A DNA stretch of 64,000 bases from Corynebacterium timonense (GCF_900105305.1 NZ_LT629765.1:868001-932000); one strand, 5' to 3'. Numbered from the stretch's first letter, positions 38,787-50,924 are shown. A program made the numbers and translations. The notes: a model not told the origin generated them from the letters alone.

Positions 38787-39659
38787 CTACGCACCCCGTG
38801 ACTGCGTCGCCGACCCGAACCCACCCATCCGCGTCGGACCGGTACCACGCCCAGCCACCACCCACTGCGCACAACACCAGTGCGCCAGGGGCTGTTCTTC
38901 TAGCGAATACTTTACCTTTCCCCAGCACCCATTTTGTCCCCGCCCATACCTTTCTTCCAGTTTTGCCATCATGGATTTAATTTCGTCCCACGAAGGGTCT
39001 GCGACGATCGGGTACTGATAGTTCGCAGACGTGTGATCTACAACTTGGATCAGGTTTCCTTGACGAATTTCAAAGTGAGTCGGAACATGGCGTCCCGCTG
39101 CGTCGACAGCCCACGGAGCATGGGCGATGCCTAGTAATTCAGTTTCGGTACTGGCCGAGCCAGCGTCATATAGCAACACATTGCCTGTTGAGCTATCGAG
39201 TTCGATCCGTGTTCCAGCAAGCGGGGAATAGGAAAGCTCTGTCGGTGACTCGGGGGAGGGAATTACCGCCGCGATGGTACCGCCAGTTTCTCTAGAGCTT
39301 AGAACATAGCTTGGCGTTGTGCCGTCCTCCCCGTCCACCACTAACCGGCCGTCAGCTAGCGACGAATCGCGCGAGTTGGCGTGTGGTATGGAGAACCCGA
39401 CCACCCCTCCCTCGTAGCCCCGCACTTTAACGGATGGCTCGTTGTTACCGGCTACGACTTCGACTGTAGTGCCAGTGCCGAAAAAGTGGCAAGGGAATCG
39501 CTGCCTTCCAACTCGGTTGTCATGACACCCTGGTGCGCCAGGGCTTGCGACACTACACGTGCCGTTTCGGGTCCGCTGATCGACTGAGCGGTGGCAAGGG
39601 GCCACGTGGCTTATCAGCGCAAAACAGAGTGTGGCTGCGGGCGCTAGAGCTTTTCTCAT
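38787..39659 (-). CDS. Secreted protein of unknown function
   Basis: A 290-residue protein with an N-terminal signal-like stretch (MRKALAPAATLCFALISHVA). The middle is rich in Ser, Thr and beta-type sequence (YVLSSRETGGTIAAVIPSPES, LDSSTGNVLLYDAGS); YPIVADPSWDEI near residue 215 resembles the motif before the C-terminal part of many actinobacterial secreted proteins. The C terminus has Cys at NGCWGKV and HWCCAQW. Base composition is visibly lower in GC than the flanks, suggesting transfer. It is followed by a small membrane protein and lies beside a decayed IS481-type gene. I cannot assign a function. Confidence 0.6.
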   Translation of the reverse strand: MRKALAPAATLCFALISHVAPCHRSVDQRTRNGTCSVASPGAPGCHDNRVGRQRFPCHFFGTGTTVEVVAGNNEPSVKVRGYEGGVVGFSIPHANSRDSSLADGRLVVDGEDGTTPSYVLSSRETGGTIAAVIPSPESPTELSYSPLAGTRIELDSSTGNVLLYDAGSASTETELLGIAHAPWAVDAAGRHVPTHFEIRQGNLIQVVDHTSANYQYPIVADPSWDEIKSMMAKLEERYGRGQNGCWGKVKYSLEEQPLAHWCCAQWVVAGRGTGPTRMGGFGSATQSRGA

Positions 39660-39900
39660 CTTGTCTCGCTTTCGGTTTGGTGGCTGGGGCTTGAAGCAAG
39701 CCGAAACTCGCCCGCCGGAGAAATCTCTCCGACTGGGGTCATCCAGATTCGAGCGGCTCTATAGTGGTTGCTCACGGTTATTGTACAAGTGTCTAACCAT
39801 TCACATGCTCGAGATTGACAAGGTATGGTACCTAAGTCTCCACCAATCCGGGGGTAGTAGGCGCTAAATTTCTACCAGACCCAGCCCGTGCTTTTGTGCT

Positions 39901-40677
39901 CTAGCTGTACTTCCCCGTGATGTTGTGAACGCGTTGTGCGGGGGTGAGGCCGCCGATGGCGGTGTGGGCTCGATGGTAGTTGTAGTCGTGGATAAACTCC
40001 GCGTACGTCTGCTGTCGGGCCTTTTCGCTGGCGTATAGGCGGATGTAGGCCCATTCCTGCATCAGGGTGCGGTTAAACCGCTCGACGTTGCCGTTGGTCT
40101 GCGGGCGGTATGGCTTGGTGTAAACATGCTTAATCGTGCCCAGGGCAGCGGGCGCACCAGCCTGTCTTTGCGCGTTGCGGGCGCGACCCGCCCGGCGATC
40201 CTGTTCAGAGCCACGCCCGTGCACGCGCCAGCCGCCACCGTTGGGGATGCGACTGAGCTTTTTGATGTCGACATGGATCATGTCCCCGGGTTGGCTGCGT
40301 TCATAGCGTACTGGTGGTGCTTTGCGCACCGGCAGGCCGGTGGCCTGGTCGATGCAGGCTAGTTTCGGCAGGTTGTAGCGCGCCAGCACCCGACCAACCG
40401 TGGACCGGGGAATTCCCAGGTGGTAGCCAATACGGTGTGGGCCCCACTGGCGAGTCAACCGCAGTGTGATGATGCGGCGCTGGGTGCGCACCGGCAGCTG
40501 GTGCGGGCAGCTGCGGGGCTGGCTGGAGCGGTCGGTGAGAGCCTCGCCATTGCGGGCGCGTTTGACCCACCGGTTGATCGGGGCCGTCGAAATCTGCAGC
40601 CGCTCGGCCACCCGGTGCTGGGAGTAACCGTCGACGAGAACCACATCGACGATCTTCTGCCTACCGGCCGGGGTCAA
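39901..40677 (-). pseudogene. IS481-family transposase with internal deletion
   Basis: Readable for 258 codons but missing the middle of the catalytic core. The N-terminal HTH (RVAERLQISTAPINRWVKRARNG) and the first Asp (PGDMIHVDIKKL) are present, as is the end with the Glu (TNGNVERFNRTLMQEWAY). Between residue 130 and 160 the sequence is scrambled (GRGSEQDRRAGRARNAQ) and the region with the second Asp is gone. The only start in frame is TTG; the natural ATG position reads ATA. It is therefore not functional. It lies 135 bp upstream of the ABC-F gene. No clean inverted repeats were found. Confidence 0.8.
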
Positions 40678-40812
40678 AGGTGCGTTACGGTGTGTTATGG
40701 AAACCTCCGTCGTGGATGTTCGTGTGGATGCCTACACCTCTACCGGAGGCTTCCCCTTTTCGTTCACAACCTCCCGAGGAAGCACACCGAGCGGCGAGTA
40801 CACTAGAACGCC

Positions 40813-42441
40813 GTGATTGTCACCAACGATTTCGAGGTCCGCGTCGGCGCCCGCACGCTTCTCGACGCCCCAGGCCAGCATCTTCGGGTGCAGCCGGGTG
40901 ACCGGATCGGTCTCGTGGGCCGCAATGGGGCCGGGAAGACCACGACGATGCGCATCTTAGCGGGGGAGACCGAGCCCTACGCCGGTTCGGTGACGCGCTC
41001 CGGCGAGATCGGCTACCTGCCGCAGGACTCCAAGGAGGGCGACATCGAGCAGACCGCCCGGGACCGAGTGCTCTCCGCCCGCGGGCTGGACCAGATCCGC
41101 CGCAGTATGGACAAGCAGCAGGCAGCGATGGAATCCACCGACGGCGCCGAGCGCGACAAGGCGATTGCGAAGTACTCCCGGCTCGAGGAGCGCTTCCAGG
41201 CGCTCGGGGGCTACGAGGCCGACGCCGAGGCCGCGCAGATCTGCGACAACTTAGGCCTGCCCGAGCGCATCCTTGACCAGCCGCTGAAGACGCTCTCAGG
41301 CGGCCAGCGCCGCCGGATCGAGCTCGCGCAGATCCTCTTCGCGGCGAACGACGGGGCGGGCAAGTCGACGACCACGCTGCTTCTCGACGAGCCCACCAAC
41401 CACCTTGACGCCGACTCCATCCACTGGTTGCGCGGGTTCCTGTCGCGCCACGAGGGTGGGCTGGTCATGATCTCCCACGACGTTGACTTGCTTGACGACG
41501 TCTGCAACAAGATCTGGTACCTCGACGCCGTCCGCGCCGAAGCCGACGTGTACAACATGGGCTTTTCCAAGTACAAGGACGCCCGGGCGCTCGACGAGGC
41601 GCGGCGCCGCCGCGAGCGCGCCAACGCCGAGAAGAAGGCCTCCGCGCTGCAGAAGCAAGCCGCCAAGCTGGGCGCCAAGGCCACGAAGGCGGCGGCCGCG
41701 AAGCAGATGCTCGCCCGCGCGGACCGCATGATGAACGAGCTCGACGAGGTTCGCGTCGCCGACAAGGTCGCCTCGATCTCGTTCCCCGAGCCCGCCCCTT
41801 GTGGCAAGACGCCGCTGTTTGGCAAGGGCCTGACCAAGATGTACGGCTCGCTCGAGGTTTTCGCCGGTGTTGACCTTGCCATTGACAAGGGCTCGCGCGT
41901 CGTCGTCCTTGGCACCAACGGGGCGGGCAAGACCACGCTGCTCAAGCTGCTCGCAGGCGTCGAGCGCACCGACGGCGAGGGGGGACTTGTCACCGGCCAC
42001 GGCCTGAAGATCGGCTACTTCGCCCAGGAGCACGACACGATCGACGGCTCCAAGTCCGTCTGGGAGAACACCATCGAGGCCTGCCCGGACGCGGGACAGC
42101 AGGACCTGCGCGGCTTGCTCGGCGCGTTCATGTTTTCCGGCGACAAGCTCGAGCAGCCGGCGGGCACGCTCTCCGGCGGCGAGAAGACCCGCCTCGCGCT
42201 GGCCACACTCGTCTCCTCGCGTGCGAACGTGCTGCTTCTCGACGAGCCCACCAACAACCTCGACCCCCAGTCCCGCGAGCAGGTCCTCGACGCCTTGAAG
42301 ACCTACACCGGCGCCGTCGTCTTGGTCACCCACGACCCAGGCGCCGTGCGCGCCCTCGAGCCGGAGCGCGTCATCATCATGCCGGAAGGCGACGAGGACC
42401 TGTGGAACGACGAATACATGGAGATCGTCGAACTGGCGTAG
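40813..42441 (+). CDS. ABC-F family ATPase (duplicated ATP-binding protein)
   Basis: A 542-residue soluble protein with two ABC domains and no membrane part. Walker A sites are GRNGAGKTT (about residue 38) and GTNGAGKTT (about 378), signatures LSGGQRRR and LSGGEKTR, Walker B LLLDEPTNHLD and LLLDEPTNNLD. The linker between (about 235-315) is Arg/Lys/Ala-rich and helical. ABC-F proteins act on ribosomes in translation or antibiotic protection. GTG at 40813 has no ribosome-binding site and a TACACT hexamer 8 bp upstream, so translation is probably leaderless. The gene is core in Corynebacterium downstream of suf. Confidence 0.9.
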   Translation: MIVTNDFEVRVGARTLLDAPGQHLRVQPGDRIGLVGRNGAGKTTTMRILAGETEPYAGSVTRSGEIGYLPQDSKEGDIEQTARDRVLSARGLDQIRRSMDKQQAAMESTDGAERDKAIAKYSRLEERFQALGGYEADAEAAQICDNLGLPERILDQPLKTLSGGQRRRIELAQILFAANDGAGKSTTTLLLDEPTNHLDADSIHWLRGFLSRHEGGLVMISHDVDLLDDVCNKIWYLDAVRAEADVYNMGFSKYKDARALDEARRRRERANAEKKASALQKQAAKLGAKATKAAAAKQMLARADRMMNELDEVRVADKVASISFPEPAPCGKTPLFGKGLTKMYGSLEVFAGVDLAIDKGSRVVVLGTNGAGKTTLLKLLAGVERTDGEGGLVTGHGLKIGYFAQEHDTIDGSKSVWENTIEACPDAGQQDLRGLLGAFMFSGDKLEQPAGTLSGGEKTRLALATLVSSRANVLLLDEPTNNLDPQSREQVLDALKTYTGAVVLVTHDPGAVRALEPERVIIMPEGDEDLWNDEYMEIVELA

Positions 42442-42454
42442 TAGCATCCTGTGA

Positions 42455-43603
42455 ATGGGGGATTTTCATAGTGTGCTCGACCAGGAGCGGGGGCGTGTCA
42501 TCGACGTCCTGGTCGGCTTCGACAAGCAGGAAGCACTCAACGCAGGCATCAACAACGCGCAGGTCAACGACTGGAAGCGCATCCACGACGCGTACTTCGG
42601 GCGCACGCGCTGCACGCGCTTGCAGCGCGTTGCCCTCATCAAGGCGCGCGCGAACCGGGTCACTCTGTCCAAGCTAGCGGTCATCGAGCGCGCCATCGCG
42701 CACATCGCCGATGAGGCCGCGCGCTGGCGGGCGCGCCACGCGCTGTTGGAGGTGCGCGGGCGGTGCGAGACGCTGCGTCGACAAGCAAAAGCGATCGTCC
42801 CGGCGAAAGAACCCGCGCCGCCGCGACCCGGGGTCCGCTTCAGCAGCTCGCACGCAGGACACCGGCGTCTCACGGTCATCGCGCCCGAACGTGTGATCGC
42901 CGACGTGGAGCACGCCCTGCGCAGCGGACTCGACGCCGCACGGGCGCCCGCCGAGCACATGCTGGAGGCGTTCGTACGTATCCTGCGCGGCGGAGGCGCC
43001 GTCCCGGAAGGCACCTACCGGCCAATTCTCATGGTGCCCATCGACGTGCACCTGCATCCCGAGCGCACCGATGCCGGCGTGACCCTTCACGCCACCGACG
43101 GCACCAGTGTGACGCTCCGCGACTACCTCGCCCGCACCTACGGCGAAGCACTTGAGGTTGCCGCCTTCCACCCCGTGCGTGGCGCGCTCGACCTGTTTCG
43201 CACCCAGCGCTTCGCCAACGACAAGCAGCGCACCCTCATGCGCATGGTGCAGCCTACCTGCACCGTCCCTGGCTGCCGCCTGCCCTCCGACTTGTGCGAG
43301 ATACACCACATCACGGCCTGGAAAAACGGGGGCACCACGAACCTCGACAACCTCGCGCCGCTGTGTCGCTACCACAACCGTGTCAACGACGACGACGCGC
43401 ACGTGCGCAAGCGCGGCCGCATCCGGCATGTCGCCGGCAGGTGCACGTGGGTGTCACCCCGCGGCTATGCTGTGCCCGCCAGTCACCCGGCCAGCGCCAT
43501 GCAGGTACTTTTTGGGGACCCTGTAGAGGACCAGGGCCGGCGCTCGTCTGCTCACGACGTGGAAGTCCGAGGCGTGCAGGTCATGCGTGCCCCGGTGCGA
43601 TGA
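42455..43603 (+). CDS. HNH endonuclease, DUF222/13E12-like
   Basis: A 382-residue protein. The N-terminal two thirds is the helical DUF222-type region; the HNH nuclease sits near residues 265-310 with the zinc pair in CTVPGCRLPSDL, the catalytic EIHHITAW, the Asn in TTNLDNLAPLC and the final His in RYHNRV. Proteins of this build are multicopy in actinobacteria and their biological role is unclear; some are linked to mobile DNA. The ATG at 42455 lies 13 bp after the ABC-F stop. Confidence 0.85.
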   Translation: MGDFHSVLDQERGRVIDVLVGFDKQEALNAGINNAQVNDWKRIHDAYFGRTRCTRLQRVALIKARANRVTLSKLAVIERAIAHIADEAARWRARHALLEVRGRCETLRRQAKAIVPAKEPAPPRPGVRFSSSHAGHRRLTVIAPERVIADVEHALRSGLDAARAPAEHMLEAFVRILRGGGAVPEGTYRPILMVPIDVHLHPERTDAGVTLHATDGTSVTLRDYLARTYGEALEVAAFHPVRGALDLFRTQRFANDKQRTLMRMVQPTCTVPGCRLPSDLCEIHHITAWKNGGTTNLDNLAPLCRYHNRVNDDDAHVRKRGRIRHVAGRCTWVSPRGYAVPASHPASAMQVLFGDPVEDQGRRSSAHDVEVRGVQVMRAPVR

Positions 43604-43680
43604 GGAGGAGGGCAGCGCATCCGCCCCGCAGCTGCGGCGGCCAGTGAGAACGAGCGCGGCCCCGTTTATGCACGGGGACG

Positions 43681-44040
43681 TTGACCGAGACCTCGGTGGC
43701 GGACGCGTGGATGACCTACGACTGGGACCATAAGCCATATTTGTTCGAACTGGCGGCCCTGCAAAAACCCGGCGGGTACCTAGCGCACCGTGTGCGCAGC
43801 CTCGGCGTCGCTCGCTATGCGAACGCCAATGGCGAAGATGCCTGGGCGGAGAGCGCAGTCATTGCCCTCAGGGCGCTCATTGACAATGGTGAGATCGCCG
43901 CGGATGCGGGGGGGCTGAGCGAGCTACGAGACGCAAAGCGCCTGCCCTGCGCATACGGCGTGGAAAAACGCGGTTACCTACTCATTCGTGTTCGATCGGG
44001 CTTGACCCTAACGAGGCCGGGGCAGGGTTGTGTCCGTTAG
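43681..44040 (+). pseudogene. Unknown protein truncated by an IS256 end
   Basis: A 119-codon frame starting at TTG 43681 or ATG 43711 (MTYDWDHKPYLFELAALQ). It has HRVRSLGVARYANANG and AESAVIALRALIDNGEI and matches no family I know. Its last residues (GCVR, stop at 44038) are encoded by the solo IS256 end beginning at 44026, so the native C terminus is lost. A real gene once continued here. Confidence in coding is moderate. Confidence 0.45.
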
Positions 44041-44094
44041 CGTGGTGTATCTGTGGCTGTCGGTGAGGGACCTCATGAATGTGTGAGGCGGCCG
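44026..44094 (+). mobile_element. Solo left end of the IS256-family element
   Basis: About 69 bp beginning GGTTGTGTCCGTTAGCGTGG and running to GTGAGGCGGCCGCCGC match the left 69 bp of the element at 12634 with roughly 85-90% identity (GTGGTGTAYCTGTG, CTGTCGGTGAGGGACC, TCATGAAYGTGTGAGGCGG). The transposase and right end are absent. It is a leftover of an older insertion and shows that this family was active more than once in this genome. Confidence 0.85.
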
Positions 44095-44207
44095 CCGCCA
44101 CACCGCGGTTCTTGTCAGTACACGCTCCTTAACCTGCCGTCGGCAGGGACGCGGCCACCCAGCTTCGCCCGGGCGTCCAGCGCGTCGGCGACCGTGTGGT
44201 CTCGGAG

Positions 44208-44956
44208 CTACGCCCGCTCACACCAACCAGACAGCCAGGAACGTTCGGCGAGGTCAAAGAGCGCCTCGCGTTGTTGGCGCGTGAGGGTGGTGTCGAGGGC
44301 TGCGCGGTCGTCGTCATGCCGGTGGTTGATAGCGACGATCCCCCAGCCGTTGGTGGTGTGCGCGTCCACGGCAGCGGAGGGTTCGTCGCTGGCCACGTTG
44401 AAACGGCGCGCGTACCAGCGGGGCATCCTGGAGAGCTGGAACTCGTACGAGTGCATCGGGCGCAGCGAGCCGCCGGGGAGAAGCACAAGCAGGGGAGCCT
44501 TGTAAAAGAATTGCATGTGGTCGCCGTTGATGCGCCTGCGATGAAGATAAATGTCGCCGATGAGCGCGGGGTAGAAGCCGATTCACCCATTGCGCCACGC
44601 GAGGGTGAACCGCCGCCGGCGACGCGTATCGACGACAAGCATGACCGCGGCTACGACGAACGCGACCGCGCCCAGCGCGAGGACGACCACACCGCCGGGA
44701 GTGCTGCGTGGCCCGTCGCTGAGGAGCGCCGCCGCGATGACGGCGAGCACCACACCGATGGTGCCGAAGATGAGGGTGACGCGCAGGATGCCGGGGTGAA
44801 TCTGGGGTTCGGGGCCGGACCGTTGTCCGCGATGACGCCGGCGGCACCGCTGGCGCCGCCGTAAGGAAGGGTGTAGTAGCTTTCCGTGCGTCCCGGCACG
44901 AGCCGCGGTCGGCTACTCGACCGAACCTTAAGTTCAGTGCGCGGCATCCGTGTCAT
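44208..44956 (-). pseudogene. Membrane protein gene broken by a frameshift and an in-frame stop
   Basis: Read on the minus strand, the first frame gives MTRMPRTELKVRS to ESYYTLPYGGASG and ADNGP; after a one-base slip near 44820 it continues PEPQIHPGILRVTLIFGTIG, two TM helices (GVVLAVIAAALL, VVVLALGAVAFVVAAVML), RRRRRFTLAWRNG, then TGA where Trp would fit, and reads on in the same frame IGFYPALIGDIYLH, SYEFQLSRMPRWYARRFN and GWGIVAINHRHDD. The continuous sense across both lesions argues for one former gene of about 245 codons. I do not recognise the family. The downstream 100 bp to the IS end hold nothing clear. Sequencing errors are an alternative explanation. Confidence 0.6.
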
Positions 44957-44974
44957 CCCTCTACCGGCTCCTTG

Positions 44975-46345
44975 CTAGTTCCTGAACCCGTGCACCGGTG
45001 CCGGGATGAACCCGCCGCGGCGGATGAACGCGTCGTTGCCAACGCTGCTGACCGGGATGACGGGAGCGTAGCCGAGGAGACCGCCGAAGTTGACCTCGTC
45101 GCCGGGCTTCGTGCCGGGGACGGGGATGAGGCGCGCGGCGGTGGTCTTATGGTTCATGACTCCGATGGCGGCCTCGTCGGCGATCATGCCGGCGATGAGT
45201 TCGGCGGACGTGTCGCCGGGAATGGCGACCATGTCGAAGCCGACGGAGCAAATCGAGGTCATGGCCTCAAGCTTGTCCATAGAGATCGATCCGGAGCGCA
45301 CTGCGTCGATCATGCCCTGGTCTTCGGAGACGGGAATGAAGGAGCCGGAGAGGCCGCCGACGCGGGAGCAGGCCATCATGCCGCCCTTCTTGACGGCGTC
45401 GTTCAGCAACGCGAGCGCCGCCGTCGTGCCGTGGGTGCCCACCTGGTCGAGCCCCATGTGCTCGAGGATGTGTGCGACAGAGTCGCCGATCTCGGCCGTC
45501 GGAGCGAGGGAAAGATCGACGATGCCGAAGGGAACCCCGAGGCGCTCGGCGGCCATGGTGCCAACGAGCTGGCCGGCCCGGGTGATTTTGAACGCCGCCT
45601 TTTTGATCTCCTCGGCGACCTCGTTAAGGGTCGCGCCTTCGAGCGAACCGATCGCGTTGTCGACGACGCCGGGGCCCGACACGCCGACGGAGACGACCGT
45701 GTCGGGTTCCTCGATGCCGTGGAAAGCACCCGCCATGAAGGGGTTGTCGCCGACGGCATTGGCAAAGACCACGAGCTTCGCGCAGGCGATGGAGGAGCGG
45801 TCTGCGGTCAGCTGCGCGGCCTCTTTGACCACCTCGCCCATGGTGCGCACGGCGTCCATGTTGATGCCGGCCCGGGAGGTGGCCACGTTTACCGATCCAC
45901 AGACGGCCTCGGTGGTGCTGAGAGCCTCCGGGATGGAGCGGATGAGTCGCGTGTCGGACTCCGTGGCGCCCTTTTCCACCAGCGCCGAATAGCCGCCGAC
46001 GAAGTTGACGCCCAGTTCGGCGGCGGCGCGGTCGAGGGCCGTGGCGATGTCCACCGGGTCGCCCTCGGCGCCCGCCGCAACAAGCGAGACGGGGGAGACC
46101 GAGATGCGCTTGTTCACGATCGGGATGCCGAGCTCGCGCTCGATGCCTTCGCAGACCTCGACGAGGCGCGCGGCGCGCGTGGTCACCCTGTCGTAGACCG
46201 CCTCGGCGGTCGCGGCCATGGTGGGGCGCGTGCACCCGATCAGGGAGATCCCCATCGTCACCGTCCGGATATCCAGCCGGTAGTCCTCGATCATCTGGAT
46301 GACGCTGACGACGTTGCGTGCAGCGATCCTGAAATCTACGGCCAC
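44975..46345 (-). CDS. PFL/UPF0210 family protein
   Basis: A 456-residue member of the PFL (UPF0210, DUF711-like) family, a glycyl-radical-fold-like protein of unknown reaction. It shows [12 protein letters not shown] near residue 27, [18 protein letters not shown] [28 protein letters not shown] and [17 protein letters not shown], hallmarks of the family. It lies 9 bp after an ACT-domain gene, and this ACT-PFL pair is widely conserved in bacteria, suggesting a shared regulatory or metabolic role. No enzyme activity is established. Confidence 0.9.
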   Translation of the reverse strand: MAVDFRIAARNVVSVIQMIEDYRLDIRTVTMGISLIGCTRPTMAATAEAVYDRVTTRAARLVEVCEGIERELGIPIVNKRISVSPVSLVAAGAEGDPVDIATALDRAAAELGVNFVGGYSALVEKGATESDTRLIRSIPEALSTTEAVCGSVNVATSRAGINMDAVRTMGEVVKEAAQLTADRSSIACAKLVVFANAVGDNPFMAGAFHGIEEPDTVVSVGVSGPGVVDNAIGSLEGATLNEVAEEIKKAAFKITRAGQLVGTMAAERLGVPFGIVDLSLAPTAEIGDSVAHILEHMGLDQVGTHGTTAALALLNDAVKKGGMMACSRVGGLSGSFIPVSEDQGMIDAVRSGSISMDKLEAMTSICSVGFDMVAIPGDTSAELIAGMIADEAAIGVMNHKTTAARLIPVPGTKPGDEVNFGGLLGYAPVIPVSSVGNDAFIRRGGFIPAPVHGFRN

Positions 46346-46354
46346 CTGAACCCC

Positions 46355-46624
46355 CTAAATCTCGTTCATGGCGGTGAACAAGTCCGCCGACTGGATACGC
46401 ACCACGACGCCGAGCGGCTCTCCCGCTCGGGCGAGGTGCTCCTGCAGCTCGCCCATGTCGACGGGGTCGCCGGGAATGTTGACGCGCATGACCATGGTGA
46501 AGAAGTCGTCCATGAGCGTCTGAGTGACGTCGAGTACGTTGAGGTTGTGCTCTGCCGCGGCGGCGGAGACTGCGGCGATGATGCCGATCTGGTCGCGCCC
46601 GGTAGTCGTAATGATTGCCTGCAT
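46355..46624 (-). CDS. ACT-domain protein, UPF0237 type
   Basis: An 89-residue single ACT domain: MQAIITTTGRDQIGIIAAVS then NVLDVTQTLMDDFFTMVMRV, the pattern of UPF0237 proteins, likely to bind a small ligand such as an amino acid. The ATG at 46624 is chosen to match the family start; a GTG six codons earlier is possible. It runs into the PFL gene with a 9-bp gap. Confidence 0.9.
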   Translation of the reverse strand: MQAIITTTGRDQIGIIAAVSAAAAEHNLNVLDVTQTLMDDFFTMVMRVNIPGDPVDMGELQEHLARAGEPLGVVVRIQSADLFTAMNEI

Positions 46625-46638
46625 ACCGGGCAGTGTAG

Positions 46639-47364
46639 TCACTCGCTGCGGCAGTGCTGCACGTAGCGCCTGAGCAGCTCGTTCGACCAGGTGACGTCGA
46701 CGCTCGGCAGCGAGGCGATGATCGTGTCATAGTCCGTCAGCGGGAAGTAGCCGTAGTCGTAGAAGAAGTCCATGCGGGTCTTCATCGCGGGCGCGTCCAT
46801 CTCAGCGTGGAACTGGCACGCCCACACCTTCTCGCCCCAGCGGGCGACTTGCACGGTGGTGGTGGGGCCGGTGGCGAGCACCGTGAGGTCGGCGGGCACC
46901 ACCTCTGGGTTTTCGGTGTGGCCGGTGAGCGCGTCGAAGCGAGCCGGGAAGTCGGCGAGCAGCGGGTCGTCGTGGGCGGCGTCGGTGAGCTCGACCACGG
47001 TGGGGCCGGAGGCCTCGGGGCTGGAGTGGCCGACGGCGCCGCCGAGGGCGTCGACAAGCCAGCACATGCCGAAGCAGATGAAGAAGACAGGCACGTCCGC
47101 GGTGAGCAGGCCGCGCAGTTCGGCGTTGACGTGGTTCTGCCAGGCGTTGTACTGCGGGGTCGTGACGGTCAAGGAGCTGCCGCCGACGATGACGCCGGCG
47201 AAGCCGGACACGTCGCCGATCGTCGCCGAGGGGGAGTCGATGACCCGCACCTCGACGTCCTCGCGGGCGAGCGCGGTGGCACGAAGGATGTCGTTGAGCT
47301 CGGCCTCCACCACGGAGGGCCCGATCTCTCCGTTTCGGAGACAGACGAGGAGGAACCTAGACAT
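46639..47364 (-). CDS. Class I glutamine amidotransferase-like protein
   Basis: A protein of 241 residues with a GATase1 fold. The nucleophile is in FFICFGMCWLVDALGG near residue 97, and the His of the triad in WACQFHAEMD near 185. No synthetase domain is attached, so it may hydrolyse a gamma-glutamyl compound. ATG at 47364 gives MSRFLLVCLRNGE. The order acn-acnR-amidotransferase is conserved in Corynebacterium; its substrate is unknown to me. Confidence 0.82.
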   Translation of the reverse strand: MSRFLLVCLRNGEIGPSVVEAELNDILRATALAREDVEVRVIDSPSATIGDVSGFAGVIVGGSSLTVTTPQYNAWQNHVNAELRGLLTADVPVFFICFGMCWLVDALGGAVGHSSPEASGPTVVELTDAAHDDPLLADFPARFDALTGHTENPEVVPADLTVLATGPTTTVQVARWGEKVWACQFHAEMDAPAMKTRMDFFYDYGYFPLTDYDTIIASLPSVDVTWSNELLRRYVQHCRSE

Positions 47365-47388
47365 GCTCCCCACCCTATACCGCTCGGT

Positions 47389-47955
47389 CTAGTGCTCGGG
47401 GACAGGGGCCCGTACTGAAAGCTCCACCAGGTCGAGCATGGCGGACAGGCGCGCGGAGGATTCGCCCTCGGCAAGCTTGACGACGAGCCCGTCCATCACC
47501 GTTTCGAGATACGTCTGGATGACGTCGAGGGGGACGTCCTCACGCATGTCCGCGTTGTGCGACAACCGCGAGCGAACCGCCTCGTCGAGCACCTCTTGGT
47601 GCCCCCGCCAGCGCTCCTCGAAGGCGGGGTCCGTGCGGAGCTTGCGGACGGTTTCCGCGCGGGTCATGTACCAGCTGTGCGCCTCCGGGTGGGCGACGAG
47701 GGTCCGCATGACCTCGATCAGGCCGTTGTCCGCCACGACCTCAGCCTGGCGACGCGCATCCTCGCTGGCGACTGCGAGGAAAAGCGATTCCTTGTCGCCG
47801 AAGTGGTGGAAGATCGCGCCCCGGGTTTTACCGGTGGCTTTTTCCAGCCGGGTCACCGTTGCCCCCTCGTAGCCGTACTGTGCGAAGCACCCGCGCGCGG
47901 CGTCGATGATGTCGCTGCGGCGACGGGATAACTCGTCGTTGCTGACTATGGGCAT
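47389..47955 (-). CDS. acnR: TetR-type repressor of aconitase, AcnR
   Basis: A 188-residue TetR regulator. The HTH (TVTRLEKATGKTRGAIFHHFGDKESLF) spans about residues 33-60, and the rest is the ligand and dimer domain. It lies directly after acn on the same strand, the arrangement in which C. glutamicum AcnR represses acn. A palindrome in the acn promoter (50913) fits as its operator. Citrate or Mg control is known for the family but is not visible here. Confidence 0.92.
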   Translation of the reverse strand: MPIVSNDELSRRRSDIIDAARGCFAQYGYEGATVTRLEKATGKTRGAIFHHFGDKESLFLAVASEDARRQAEVVADNGLIEVMRTLVAHPEAHSWYMTRAETVRKLRTDPAFEERWRGHQEVLDEAVRSRLSHNADMREDVPLDVIQTYLETVMDGLVVKLAEGESSARLSAMLDLVELSVRAPVPEH

Positions 47956-47979
47956 GGGTGTGTCCTTCCGGGGCGAAAA

Positions 47980-48007
47980 GGGCCCGCCGGCCGAAACCGG
48001 AGGGCCC
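47980..48007 (-). terminator. Terminator between acn and acnR
   Basis: On the minus strand GGGCCCTCCGG pairs with CCGGCGGGCCC (one bulged or mismatched position) around a TTTCGG loop, followed by TTTT. It should limit read-through from acn into acnR. Confidence 0.85.
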
Positions 48008-48025
48008 TCGATGATGGGTCAGAAG

Positions 48026-50818
<2,793 letters not shown>

Positions 50819-50903
50819 TTCTCGTTGTAAACCTGGTTCGGGGATAATGGCCCCGGTTGTGGTCTCCTCCTTATCTTAGGGGAGACCACCGGTTCCAGTC
50901 GGC

Positions 50904-50924
50904 ATTGTAACGTAACGGCCGTTA
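50904..50924 (-). promoter_or_regulatory. acn promoter with AcnR-type operator
   Basis: On the minus strand TACAAT (50909-50904) is a good -10 hexamer about 85 bp before acn. Immediately upstream lies the perfect palindrome TAACGGCCGTTA at 50913-50924, in the spacer between -35 and -10. A repressor bound there would block RNA polymerase; AcnR is the natural candidate. Confidence 0.6.
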
